Shown here one piece after another: positions 49,565 to 59,032 of a stretch of DNA of 64,000 bases. A model generated the notes under the pieces. That model was not told where the DNA came from and searched no databases. It saw only the letters and a program-made list of their open reading frames with translations. Origin of the DNA: Candidatus Gastranaerophilales bacterium (GTDB lineage Bacteria; Cyanobacteriota; Vampirovibrionia; Gastranaerophilales; Gastranaerophilaceae); NCBI GenBank assembly GCA_944323035.1, contig CALUQY010000004.1, positions 49,720 through 113,719 on the forward strand, in the 5' to 3' direction. The position numbers were made by a program, and so were the translations under genes. Within the stretch, counting starts at the first letter, position 1, and the number at the start of each line of letters is the position of its first letter.

Positions 49565-51763
49565 TTATGCTCTGGACATAAACCCTTGTTTAGCTTCCTG
49601 CTTTTTGATTTCTGCCAGTGCAACTCTCTGGGTTGAATCGCTAAGGGCAATTCTTTCAATTTCTTTTTTGATTAACTCTTTATGATTTTTATTTTTTGCC
49701 ATTTTGTAGATAGTTTCACCGCCAAAAGCGTCGATTAATTGTCCGATAGCGATTTTGCCGTATGAACAAATCAATCCGACCAGATCTTTTTGAACGCTCA
49801 ACGTGCTGCCTTTGAAAACGTCTGTAAGCTTAGCACCTGATTTAAGTTCACTTATTGCGGTGTTGATTGAATCAATCTTTTGAACTTCAGATTTGACTGC
49901 GTTTGTGTCAGGAGTTTTTCCTAAGATTATTTCAAGGGTTTCTCTTGCACCGTTGAGTGCGGTCATGAAGAAATTTTGCGGTTGCGCGGAGCTGTTAAGA
50001 ATTTCTGTTAATTCCTGCTCGGTATAATTTGTATTAGTAACATTTTCTTCTGCTTTATCCGCTGCTTTTTCTGTTTTTGCTCTTTCAGCTTTAGGTGGAA
50101 CAGAGTTGTAGTCGACATTATTTTTATTTGCAATGCTTTCAAAGAATTCTTGCATATCTTTGTTATCGCCGAACATATCAATTGTATCTCTTGCCATAAT
50201 CGCTTTTTGATCCGCAGAGATATTTTCGGATGTCATTGCGTATTCATAAGCTTCTTTTGCCGCAGATTCGTCTAATTTGGAATAAGTTTCCGGTAAAACA
50301 TCATATACAGCTTGCAGACCGGTGTCGGTCATAGTGTTTGTAGAAGGCGCCTGAGCTTCAACTTCATAGTCCGGAATGATGTTTTTAGTATATCCGGCAG
50401 CTTGTTTATCAGAAAATTCACCATTTTCAGCAGTAGCTTGCTTTGCTACATACTTTGCGTAAGCAATTTGATTTTTTGTGCCGGCTTTTGTGGAATGTAA
50501 TACAGCCATGTGTGCGGTCTGACCGCATTGATGATTTGCATTCAAATGAATGTCAGCATCAATTATGCCGTCTTTTTCCAGTCCGGCTAAAATGCCGTGA
50601 ATTAAATCTGATTCAAAATCTGTTCTGGTTGAATTTAAGATTTTCGCAATAACGGCAGTTTTTTCTTCCGGAGTTTTGCATTCACTTAAATCTTTAATAA
50701 TTTGATTTTTTACGACTGCAATATCTTCAGTTGTAAGGTTGAGAATATCAACTTCTTTATCTTTAAATATTTGATGTAGATAACTGTCTTCAATACTGCC
50801 GGTACCGTGGTTTTTAACCTTACTCAAATCCCCGCCGAGTTTTTGGCTTTGCATTCTCAATACACGGTAGATTTTTTCTTCAAATTCGGTACGATTTTCT
50901 TTTTTACTTAAATAGTCAAAGACCATTTGAGTTCTGTTTTCACTTTTGATGAACTCCTCTAGTTCCATTCCATAGCTTTTAGCAATCTCACGGTTCATTT
51001 CGCCGATTTGATATGTTAAACTTATGCTTCTGTCGTTTGGTTTATTGCTGTTAAGGATTTCTTTATTATCTTCAACTCTTTTTGAAGCATATTCAAATTC
51101 AAGCTCTTCCAGTTTTACGGGGTCCTGGAAAAGTTGTGTTATTTCTTCTTGAGAGTTAATATTAAGTTTATTATTTTGATAAGCGTAAATAATTGATTGC
51201 AGCTTAAATTCATTCCGTGCGAGAGCTTTTTCTTGTGCTCTGCCGGAGAGTTCCCCAATGGTCTTTTTATATGGGGTGACAAGCCCATTGTCAGCGGCTT
51301 TTTGATTTTGAGCTTTTTGCATTTTATCAAGCAGATTAATTGCAAGCTTATCTCTCAACTCGTCTTTTTCGGCTTCACTTTTATTCTCATAGCCGTCATA
51401 CTTTTGTGCAAGATAAAGATCAAGCAAGTAATTTTTAGCTTCTTGCGGGTTTAGAGTTTTTAACTTTTCATTGACTGCCGTAATCTGTTCTTTTAATTTC
51501 TCAGCTTCCTTTTGCAATGAACCGTCATAGAATTTTGCAATGAAGTTTTGTTTTTCGACACTGCTCAATTCGTCCCAGTTAACTTTCGGATAAAGTGCTG
51601 CAACCAAGAATTTAATTTTTTCTTCTGTCTTTTTATCCGGTTGCGGGATTTCCTGATTTTTATTCAAGGTGATTTCTATTTCAGAGCTTGCGACGGCACC
51701 CGTTGCCGGCGTAGAAGCATTCTGTTTTAGAATTCCTTCTGTTTTGTTTATCTCCAAGCTCAT
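49565..51763 (-). CDS. Large helical protein of unknown function
   Basis: 732 aa from the ATG (MSLEINKTEGILKQ) preceded by GAGAGGTATAACT. No signal peptide or membrane helix. Mostly charged helices with Lys/Glu/Asn/Gln, including IKFLVAALYPKVNWDELSSVEKQNFIAKFY. A short segment LNANHQCGQTAHMAVLHSTKAG near residue 415 contains His and Cys. The Thr/Ala/Glu-rich linker (ERAKTEKAADKAEENVTN) near residue 590 separates a final helical domain. No motif was recognised; the cytoplasmic or secreted location is open. Confidence 0.75.
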   Translation of the reverse strand: MSLEINKTEGILKQNASTPATGAVASSEIEITLNKNQEIPQPDKKTEEKIKFLVAALYPKVNWDELSSVEKQNFIAKFYDGSLQKEAEKLKEQITAVNEKLKTLNPQEAKNYLLDLYLAQKYDGYENKSEAEKDELRDKLAINLLDKMQKAQNQKAADNGLVTPYKKTIGELSGRAQEKALARNEFKLQSIIYAYQNNKLNINSQEEITQLFQDPVKLEELEFEYASKRVEDNKEILNSNKPNDRSISLTYQIGEMNREIAKSYGMELEEFIKSENRTQMVFDYLSKKENRTEFEEKIYRVLRMQSQKLGGDLSKVKNHGTGSIEDSYLHQIFKDKEVDILNLTTEDIAVVKNQIIKDLSECKTPEEKTAVIAKILNSTRTDFESDLIHGILAGLEKDGIIDADIHLNANHQCGQTAHMAVLHSTKAGTKNQIAYAKYVAKQATAENGEFSDKQAAGYTKNIIPDYEVEAQAPSTNTMTDTGLQAVYDVLPETYSKLDESAAKEAYEYAMTSENISADQKAIMARDTIDMFGDNKDMQEFFESIANKNNVDYNSVPPKAERAKTEKAADKAEENVTNTNYTEQELTEILNSSAQPQNFFMTALNGARETLEIILGKTPDTNAVKSEVQKIDSINTAISELKSGAKLTDVFKGSTLSVQKDLVGLICSYGKIAIGQLIDAFGGETIYKMAKNKNHKELIKKEIERIALSDSTQRVALAEIKKQEAKQGFMSRA

Positions 51764-51942
51764 AGTTATACCTCTCAATAATTATTATATATATAAAGTA
51801 TATAAGGCTTAAATAATTGCTGGCATGGAAATCTTTGTTAATAAAAATTTACAATTGCGTTAAGTTCTTAAAGTTCTTACAAAATCTTTCCGACATAAAA
51901 GATTGAGCACAAAGTTACTATGTAAAATCTAAGGAAATCAGT

Positions 51943-53700
51943 ATGGGATTAGCAGCATCACAGGCAAGACTACTTACCATAACGTCAAGAAAATCTCGGG
52001 CGCAGTTTGAATCAATGAGAATGTCTCACCAAAAACTGGCGCTTTCAAGAAGTTTGACGGAAATTTCTAATGAATATCAAAATTCCTTAGATCAAACCAA
52101 GTTGTATTATGATTTTTACGGCGTAAATTCTACGGATACTCCGTTGACTTATAATTTATTGATGTCGCCGAGTTCGTTAAACGATTATACGCCTACTTTG
52201 TTGACTAATAATCAGGGTCAGGTAATATTATCTACACCTTATGCAGAAGCTGCACGTGCGGCAGGTATCCCTCAAGAAGGTTTAGGTTGTACACCATCTT
52301 CAATTATGCGTGATGCTTTTATTATGGGCTTAGCAGAACAGGGGGTTATTACGCTCGGAACTGCTGAAGCTATATGCGGTGTCACTTATAATCAGGGTGC
52401 AGGTTTAGGCAGCAGCAATCTTGTTGATACTATTCAAACAGAATGTTCTTATGAAGACTTGCTTAAAAAGCTGGATGCAGAATGCCAGTTGAACACTATT
52501 ACATATAATGGTATTAATCGTCCTTCTAAAGGCGGCGATGAAAACCCGGACAAACTTGTTATGAGTAATGGCGATAAACAAGTTGTATATGGTGGTACTA
52601 GCTTATGGGCAAACGGTGATGTCACTCCGGGATATAGCGGCGGTGATATGACTACTGCCACTGAAAGTGTTGATGAGGTATCATTTAAAGACCTTTTGGA
52701 GGGTAATTATTATCTGTCAGCTGAATTTAGCACATCTGATAAATGGATAGAGTGGGACGGAAACATTGATCAACTTATTGATGCTATATCAAAAATTACA
52801 GCTCAATTTAGTGCAACATTATCAGGAATGATAGTTGGTGCAGGTGATGCGGCAGCTTATGCGGATTCTCAAATGGCTGAGTTGGCGTATGCTGAGACCT
52901 CTGACGGCAGATATACCTGCGGTGAAACTTATCAATGTTATGATAGCAGCGGTAATAAATGTGATACCAAAGATTTAGGCCGTAGAGAAAATTCACAGCC
53001 GGATTACTATTATTCTTCTATGTTCGCTACGGATAATTTCCTTGGTCTTGGTATATCCCGTTACGGTCGTGCCGGTAACGCAAAAAAGAACCGTGCTGAA
53101 GCTGTTGCAAGTATTAATATTTCAGACTTTTTAAGAGCATGGTTTACGTACTTTATGCAATATATGTACGGTTTAGGTACGGCTAAAGCTAATACGTTAA
53201 ATATTGAATGGGATCAGGACAAAGATAAATCTACATTTGCAAATGCTGATAACATTGGCGACTACAAATTTGTCGTTGAAGAAACAACTGTATCAGACAG
53301 CGATGCATTGATTGCGAACTTCTACGACACATTATTCAATCAGATTTGTATTAACGGCTGGTCTGAAAACAGTCAGGTCGCAACCGACAGCAACTATTTA
53401 AAAGAAATGCTGCAAAGCGGTATGATGTATGTTACAAGTATGTCTGATGATTACTATTATTATCAGAATAATTATTCGACAAACAATTTTATCAAAGAAG
53501 TTTCTGATGATGCAGCTATTGCGGCAGCCGAATCAAAATACACAACTCAAAAAGCCCGGATTAATGCAAAAGAACAGGAACTTGATTTAAAAATGAAAAA
53601 TTTGGATACAGAAATTTCTTCACTTGAAACCGAATATGAAGCGGTTAAAAAAGTAATTGAAGATAATGTATCGAAATCATTCACAAGATATGATTCCTAG
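51943..53700 (+). CDS. Lineage-specific repeat-family protein, inverted paralogue A
   Basis: 585 aa. The N-terminus MGLAASQARLLTITSRKSRA and about the first 115 residues are nearly identical to the protein encoded at 56435-58156. So are the last about 150 residues (SDSDALI.NFYDTLFNQICINGW; coiled-coil tail INAKEQELDLKMKNLDTEISSLETEYEA.KKVIEDNVSKSFTRYDS). The centre (about 150-350) differs greatly. No signal peptide is seen. The helical ends and variable middle recall axial flagellar or secreted filament proteins, but that is only a comparison of layout. Good ribosome binding site TAAGGAAA. Confidence 0.8.
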   Translation: MGLAASQARLLTITSRKSRAQFESMRMSHQKLALSRSLTEISNEYQNSLDQTKLYYDFYGVNSTDTPLTYNLLMSPSSLNDYTPTLLTNNQGQVILSTPYAEAARAAGIPQEGLGCTPSSIMRDAFIMGLAEQGVITLGTAEAICGVTYNQGAGLGSSNLVDTIQTECSYEDLLKKLDAECQLNTITYNGINRPSKGGDENPDKLVMSNGDKQVVYGGTSLWANGDVTPGYSGGDMTTATESVDEVSFKDLLEGNYYLSAEFSTSDKWIEWDGNIDQLIDAISKITAQFSATLSGMIVGAGDAAAYADSQMAELAYAETSDGRYTCGETYQCYDSSGNKCDTKDLGRRENSQPDYYYSSMFATDNFLGLGISRYGRAGNAKKNRAEAVASINISDFLRAWFTYFMQYMYGLGTAKANTLNIEWDQDKDKSTFANADNIGDYKFVVEETTVSDSDALIANFYDTLFNQICINGWSENSQVATDSNYLKEMLQSGMMYVTSMSDDYYYYQNNYSTNNFIKEVSDDAAIAAAESKYTTQKARINAKEQELDLKMKNLDTEISSLETEYEAVKKVIEDNVSKSFTRYDS

Positions 53701-53743
53701 GTGGAAATAAGGATTTGAAATAAGAGAGAGAGTAGAGAATAAA

Positions 53744-53770
53744 AAATGCCGGAGTTTAACTCCGGCATTT
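53744..53770. terminator. Bidirectional terminator
   Basis: ATGCCGGAGT-TTA-ACTCCGGCAT flanked by A and T runs, between paralogue A and rpsT. Confidence 0.9.
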
Positions 53771-53793
53771 CTTTTTAGCAAATTTGTTAAATT

Positions 53794-54066
53794 CTATTTT
53801 TCAGCTGCGATTTTATTAATAGCTTTTGTCAATCTGGATTTTTTTCTTGCAGCAGTGTTTTTGTGTAAAATACCTTTTGAAACTGCTTTATCGCACAATT
53901 GATAAGCTTTAGAAAGAGCTGTTTTCAATTCTTCTTGTTGGCCTGCGTTAGCAAGTTCAAGAACTTTTCTTACCGCAGTCTTGATAGAAGATTTGAATGC
54001 TACGTTTCTAAGTCTGTTTTTTTCAGCTACTAATATTCTTTTTTTTGCAGATTTAATGTTTGCCAT
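53794..54066 (-). CDS. rpsT: 30S ribosomal protein S20
   Basis: 90 aa. MANIKSAKKRILVAEKNRLRN, then KGILHKNTAARKKSRLTKAINK, the standard bacterial S20 ends. S20 binds 16S rRNA early in small-subunit assembly. It is the only gene transcribed leftward between the two inverted paralogues. Ribosome binding site AGAAGGAA. Confidence 0.96.
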   Translation of the reverse strand: MANIKSAKKRILVAEKNRLRNVAFKSSIKTAVRKVLELANAGQQEELKTALSKAYQLCDKAVSKGILHKNTAARKKSRLTKAINKIAAEK

Positions 54067-54244
54067 TTTATTTTTCCTTCTTTCAAATTTTGTACGGATA
54101 ATGACGCCGTACGTACTTGAGGATGTGAGTAATTTTATAATACATGTAAAAATAATAATTGCAAGTGGATGTTTATTTTTTGTTTGTGTTATTATAGAAA
54201 TGTAAACTAGAAGTGTATAACTAAAAACTCAGGAAAGGAAGAAT

Positions 54245-56386
54245 ATGATACCTGAAACTAAGAAATTTGAATTGGAAATCGGCGGTAAAACAGTTACCGT
54301 TGAAACCGGGAAGTATGCACAAAGCACTAATGGTTCTGTAACAGTAAGATGCGGTGATACAATGCTTTTTGTTCACTGCGTTGTTTCAAAAGAGCCGAGA
54401 GTCGGCATAGACTTTTTCCCGTTGTTAATTGATTATGAAGAAAGAATGTCTGCAATCGGCAGAATTCCTGGCGGATATAATCGTTCAGAAGGTAAAGCAA
54501 GCGATAAAGCTATCCTTATATCACGTTTAATCGACAGACCTATAAGACCTTTATTCCCTAAAGGTTATAGAAATGATATACAAATTGTAGCCCAACTATT
54601 CAGTTATGATCAGCAAAACCAGCCTGATACGCTGGCAATGCTCGGTGCATCCTGCGCGTTGATGCTTTCAGGTGCTCCGTTTGAAGGCCCTATCGGTGCA
54701 GTTCGTGTTTCAAAAGATGAAAACGGCAATATGATTGCTAACCCTACTCACCAGCAGGCTGATAAATCAGACCTCGACATTGTTGTAGCAGGTACTCACG
54801 ACAGTGTTATTATGGTTGAAGCTGGCTGCAAATTCGTTACAGAAGACGATATTATGAACGCGGTTGAATTCGCCCAGGTTGAAATCAGAAAACAATGTGA
54901 AGCTCAGGAAGCATTTGTTAAAGAATGCGGCGTTGTTAAAGAAGAATTCGTTAACCCTTACGATACAACCGAATTAAAACAAATTATTCACGATACAGCT
55001 TATGATATGATTTTTGATGCATATCATAATTTTGACAGAACATACAGACAAAATAAACTTGATGAAGCCAAAAAGCTTGTTAAAGAAAAAATTGATGCTC
55101 TGCCTGATGAACACTATATTAAGAAAATTATTGAAGAAACAGGCATTGACTTTGTAGCGGAAGAATTCAAAAACGCAGAAAAGAAAGTTATGAGAACAAT
55201 GATTCTTGATGAAGGCGTCCGTGCAGACGGCAGAAAACCGCACGATGTGCGTCCTATCTGGTGTGAAGTGGGTGTCCTCCCGAGAGCACACGGTTCTGCG
55301 GTATTCACAAGAGGACAAACGCAGGTTCTTTCAGTCGCAACTCTTGCCGGCCCTGGTATGAAACAGGAACTGGACGGTGTTGATCCGGAAACTGAAAAAA
55401 CTTATATGCACAAATATATTTTCCCTGGCTTCTCTGTCGGTGAAGTTAAAGCTCTAAGAGGCCCTGGCAGACGTGAAGTAGGCCATGGAAACCTTGCAGA
55501 ACGTGCAAATGTTCCGGCGCTTCCTTCTCAGGAAGAATTCGGCTATACAATCCGAGTAACGTCTGACGTTTTGGAATCAAACGGTTCAACTTCAATGGCT
55601 TCAACCTGCGGTTCATCAATGGCTCTGATGAACGCCGGTGTTCCTGTAAAATGTATGATCGGCGGCGTTGCAATGGGTATGATTACCGAAGAAGGCAAAG
55701 AACCGGTTGTGCTGACAGATATTCAGGGTATTGAAGATTTCCTCGGTGATATGGACTTTAAAGTTACCGGTAATGACGACGGCATTACAGCGCTTCAAAT
55801 GGATATGAAAGCTAAAGGTATTGCAAATGATACTTTAAGACGCGCTCTGGCTCAGGCAAAAGAAGGGCGTCTGCACATTCTCGGTGAAATGAGAAAAGTT
55901 ATTACAGCACCTGCTGATCATCTTTCACCGTTTGCACCAAGCATTACAACGATGACTATCCCGACAGAAGATATCGGAACAGTTATCGGGCCTGGCGGTA
56001 AACAAATCCGTGCAATTATTGATGCATCAGGCGCTGAAATTGATATTCAGGATAGCGGCGTTGTAACGATTACCTCTAACGATCAGGAAGGGGCTGCAAT
56101 CGCAAAAAGAATGATTGAAGAACTTACTTTCAAACCTCAGGAAGGTATGATTAGAAAAGGTAAAGTTGTAAGAATTATTCCAATCGGCGCGTTTGTAGAA
56201 CTTGCTCCGGGCAAAGACGGAATGGTTCACATCTCTCAAGTTTGCAAAGAGAGAATTGACACCATTGAACCGCACCTGAATGTCGGTGATGAAGTAATCG
56301 TTAAGGTTATCAAAATTGACGAAAAAGGCAGAGTAAACCTTACGATTAAAGGTGTTACCGAAGAGGAAAAAGCAAGCGTTCAATAG
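54245..56386 (+). CDS. pnp: Polynucleotide phosphorylase
   Basis: 713 aa. Two RNase PH domains (GRIPGGYNRSEGKASDKAILISRLIDRPIRPLFPKG; second with GLAERANVPALPS replaced by GNLAERANVPALP, DVLESNGSTSMASTCGSSMALMNAGVP), then KH (GTVIGPGGKQIRAIIDASGAEIDI) and S1 (GMIRKGKVVRIIPIGAFVELAPGKDGMVHISQV). It degrades RNA phosphorolytically, or adds tails. Divergent from rpsT. Ribosome binding site AGGAAAGGAAG. Confidence 0.97.
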   Translation: MIPETKKFELEIGGKTVTVETGKYAQSTNGSVTVRCGDTMLFVHCVVSKEPRVGIDFFPLLIDYEERMSAIGRIPGGYNRSEGKASDKAILISRLIDRPIRPLFPKGYRNDIQIVAQLFSYDQQNQPDTLAMLGASCALMLSGAPFEGPIGAVRVSKDENGNMIANPTHQQADKSDLDIVVAGTHDSVIMVEAGCKFVTEDDIMNAVEFAQVEIRKQCEAQEAFVKECGVVKEEFVNPYDTTELKQIIHDTAYDMIFDAYHNFDRTYRQNKLDEAKKLVKEKIDALPDEHYIKKIIEETGIDFVAEEFKNAEKKVMRTMILDEGVRADGRKPHDVRPIWCEVGVLPRAHGSAVFTRGQTQVLSVATLAGPGMKQELDGVDPETEKTYMHKYIFPGFSVGEVKALRGPGRREVGHGNLAERANVPALPSQEEFGYTIRVTSDVLESNGSTSMASTCGSSMALMNAGVPVKCMIGGVAMGMITEEGKEPVVLTDIQGIEDFLGDMDFKVTGNDDGITALQMDMKAKGIANDTLRRALAQAKEGRLHILGEMRKVITAPADHLSPFAPSITTMTIPTEDIGTVIGPGGKQIRAIIDASGAEIDIQDSGVVTITSNDQEGAAIAKRMIEELTFKPQEGMIRKGKVVRIIPIGAFVELAPGKDGMVHISQVCKERIDTIEPHLNVGDEVIVKVIKIDEKGRVNLTIKGVTEEEKASVQ

Positions 56387-56404
56387 TTGAGCTTATAAAA
56401 TATA

Positions 56405-56437
56405 AAAAATGCCGGATTTTTAATCCGGCATTTTTTA
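56405..56437. terminator. Bidirectional terminator
   Basis: AAAAATGCCGGATT-TTT-AATCCGGCATTTTTT, shared by pnp and the convergent paralogue B. Confidence 0.9.
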
Positions 56438-58156
56438 TGAATCATATCTTGTAAAGGATTTAGAAACATTATCTTCAATTACTTTTTTAATCGCTTCGTA
56501 CTCTGTTTCAAGAGAGGAGATTTCTGTATCCAAATTCTTCATTTTTAAATCAAGTTCCTGTTCTTTAGCATTAATCCGTGCTTTTTGAGTTGTGTATTTT
56601 GATTCGGCTGCCGCAATGGCTGCATCATCAGAAACCTCTTTAACAAAATTGTTCGTTGCGTAATTATTCTGATAATAATAGTAATCGTCAGACATACTTG
56701 TGAGATACATTTGTCCGCTTTGCAGCATTTCTTTGAAATAACTGCTGTCGGTTGCCACCTGATTGTTTTCTGTCCATCCATTAATGCAAATCTGGTTGAA
56801 TAATGTATCATAGAAGTTGGAAATCAATGCATCACTGTCAGATACGGTTGTCGTGGTGAATGTAAATTCGTAGTTGCTTAATGTATTTATATCCGCAAAT
56901 GTGGATTCTGTATCGTCTTTACCCCATTCAATATGCAAAGAATTTGAGGCTGCAGAACCTAAGCCCTGCATATATTGCATAAAATAAGTAAACCACGCTC
57001 TTACAAAATCGGTTAAATCTATTGCACCTACCGCCTCGAGGTGATTCCCGATTGCAACAGAAGTTCTGCGGTTATTGACAAATCCCAAGAAATTGTTAGC
57101 AGATCTGTCGCCGTCAGCATGTCCGTGCAGAGCCTGGTTAACAGCATCTTTTGCGACATCCCCGTTGTGCGATTCTTTACCATATCCGGAGTGAAGGTTT
57201 GCTGTGTTCTCACCTGTCACGTCAGATACATAAGTTTGCATTTGAGAATTTGCGTATGCAACAGCATCTCCTGCGCCTTCAATTATACTCATAAGTGTTT
57301 CACCTAATGATGCAGTGACATTGTTGACTACATCAATCATCCCTTTGTACTGGGAATACGGGGTAGCAAATCTGCTTGTATCATCTGATTCACAGATTAA
57401 ATAAACCCTCTTGCTTTCGTCAGTCGGATTTAATAAATCCGCAAATGTAATTTCCGAAAGCGCCTTTGAACCGCCGGAGGCACCGGTTGAACAGCCTTTT
57501 GCTTCGGCTTCATTGAAGTTATACATGTTATTGCCTTCAATATAAACCGCGCCGACTCCTCTTGGCCCGCCGTTAGTCATAATACCTGCATTTAAAGAAT
57601 AGTTGCCGGTATATCCTTCACCATTCAATAATTTAAGTAAATCTTCAAAAGTGCCTGTTGTTGTGATGGTATTAACTAAGTTATCACCTCCTAATCCTGC
57701 GCCCTGATTATAGTCAATAGCGCATACTGACTCGGCTGTACCTTGAGTAATAACACCCTGTTCAGCTAAACTCATAATAAAAGCATTCCGCATTAATGAA
57801 GAAGGCGTACAGCCAAGACCTTCCTGCGGGATACCTGCGGCACGCGCCGCTGCAGCATAGGGACTTGAGAGCACAATTTGTCCCTGATTGTTGGAAATCA
57901 GTGTTGGTGTGTAGTCGTTTAGTGAACTAGGTGACATGAGCAAGTTATATGTAAGCGGTGTATCAGTAGAATTAACACCATAAAAGTCATAGTAAAGTTT
58001 TGTTTGATCTAAGGAATTTTGATATTCATTGGAAATTTCAGTCAAGCTTCTTGAAAGCGCCAGTTTTTGGTGAGACATTCTCATTGATTCAAACTGCGCT
58101 CTGGATTTTCTTGACGTTATGGTAAGTAGTCTGGCTTGAGATGCTGCTAAACCCAT
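56435..58156 (-). CDS. Lineage-specific repeat-family protein, inverted paralogue B
   Basis: 573 aa, opposite in orientation to the gene at 51943. The first about 115 and last about 150 residues match paralogue A almost residue for residue, but many codons differ silently, so the ends are under protein-level constraint rather than freshly copied. An identical block of about 50 bp remains near the 5' end (around the codons for AQFESMRMSHQKLALSR). The variable middle has SGYGKESHNGDVAKDAV and GGPRGVGAVYIEGNN not found in A. Ribosome binding site GAAAGGAAA. Preceded by a palindromic operator-like site. Function unknown. Confidence 0.8.
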   Translation of the reverse strand: MGLAASQARLLTITSRKSRAQFESMRMSHQKLALSRSLTEISNEYQNSLDQTKLYYDFYGVNSTDTPLTYNLLMSPSSLNDYTPTLISNNQGQIVLSSPYAAAARAAGIPQEGLGCTPSSLMRNAFIMSLAEQGVITQGTAESVCAIDYNQGAGLGGDNLVNTITTTGTFEDLLKLLNGEGYTGNYSLNAGIMTNGGPRGVGAVYIEGNNMYNFNEAEAKGCSTGASGGSKALSEITFADLLNPTDESKRVYLICESDDTSRFATPYSQYKGMIDVVNNVTASLGETLMSIIEGAGDAVAYANSQMQTYVSDVTGENTANLHSGYGKESHNGDVAKDAVNQALHGHADGDRSANNFLGFVNNRRTSVAIGNHLEAVGAIDLTDFVRAWFTYFMQYMQGLGSAASNSLHIEWGKDDTESTFADINTLSNYEFTFTTTTVSDSDALISNFYDTLFNQICINGWTENNQVATDSSYFKEMLQSGQMYLTSMSDDYYYYQNNYATNNFVKEVSDDAAIAAAESKYTTQKARINAKEQELDLKMKNLDTEISSLETEYEAIKKVIEDNVSKSFTRYDS

Positions 58157-58172
58157 TGTGAGATTTCCTTTC

Positions 58173-58200
58173 GTACAACATAATATGTATTGTGTTGTAC
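58173..58200. promoter_or_regulatory. Operator-like palindrome upstream of paralogue B
   Basis: Arms GTACAACA and TGTTGTAC around a 12-bp near-symmetric centre; nearly the whole 28 bp is palindromic. It ends 17 bp from the start codon at 58156, where a repressor could block. Confidence 0.5.
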
Positions 58201-58486
58201 AAAGCCTGAAAACGCTTGCAGCAAGCGGATTTAACTTTTATTGCCCGAATTTTTGGCAAGGAACGGATAAAATTTTTCTTTTCCAAAAATTAAAGTTATT
58301 CCTGAATAAATCCGACATGAACAACACAATACATATTGTGGTGTATCTGTGGTAATATTAAGTTTTGTTACAAATATATAAATTTTATACACCTTTTACG
58401 CAATTTTTAAATACAAAAATACTTTATAGAAGTATCAATAGGATTTTAAGAGAAAAACAAAGATTAAGAGAAAAGGAGTATAGGCT
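58201..58486. other. Intergenic region between paralogue B and the gene at 58487
   Basis: About 330 AT-rich bases lie between the two divergent genes. Besides the two palindromes there is TTTTGTTACAAA (an HLR1 half site, 58363-58374) and no supported ORF. Confidence 0.5.
58326..58341. promoter_or_regulatory. Second operator-like palindrome
   Basis: CACAATA-CA-TATTGTG, a perfect 7-bp inverted repeat. Its core matches the inverted complement of the core at 58173-58200, giving two sites about 140 bp apart, as for a looping or double-operator repressor. Confidence 0.45.
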
Positions 58487-58867
58487 ATGACATATGGAAA
58501 TTATGATGCAGGGCAATCCAGACCGGTAAGCAATCCGTATTTTGCTGGCGGAGTGCGTTCTAATGGAATTATCAAAACCGGTTTTGATTTTGGATTTAAA
58601 ACAGATAAAACCGGCAGCAGCAGACCGGCATGGGGTATTGAAAGAACAAGTTCCGTAACACCTGAAGAACGAGTTGCAGCCTCAACAGAAAGAACTTTTG
58701 CGTCCATTACAGCGACAATGGCAGAAACTGCGGATAATGACAGAGCTATTGATGAAATGCTTAGTCCGTATATCACGAATGAAACACGTAACAGAATGGC
58801 AAGTACAAGCTTTAATGCAGCTATGTCATTAGGCGACTTTGAGGAAGCATACAGAAATTTGGCTTAG
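58487..58867 (+). CDS. Small lineage-specific protein
   Basis: 126 aa, no signal peptide or membrane helix. The N-terminal 50 residues are Gly/Ser/Pro-rich, the rest is helical and charged (ERTFASITATMAETADNDRAIDEML). Strong ribosome binding site AAAAGGAG. Its start follows the 58326 palindrome region. Function unknown. Confidence 0.75.
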   Translation: MTYGNYDAGQSRPVSNPYFAGGVRSNGIIKTGFDFGFKTDKTGSSRPAWGIERTSSVTPEERVAASTERTFASITATMAETADNDRAIDEMLSPYITNETRNRMASTSFNAAMSLGDFEEAYRNLA

Positions 58868-59032
58868 TTGAGACTTATAAATAACATTTACTCTCTCTTA
58901 AAAACAAAATACTTCTTTTCTTATGGCGTGCTGCGGCACGCCATTTTTATTAAAATATTATAAAGTTATTTAAAAAGTTTTAATTTTGTACTATTATAAA
59001 GAACAAGGTTAGAGAAGAAAGAGGAGAAATAT

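Noticed and set aside
58158..58355. 65-aa frame between paralogue B and the next gene
   Set aside because: It overlaps the palindromic operator-like sites, has no ribosome binding site, and the composition is not protein-like.
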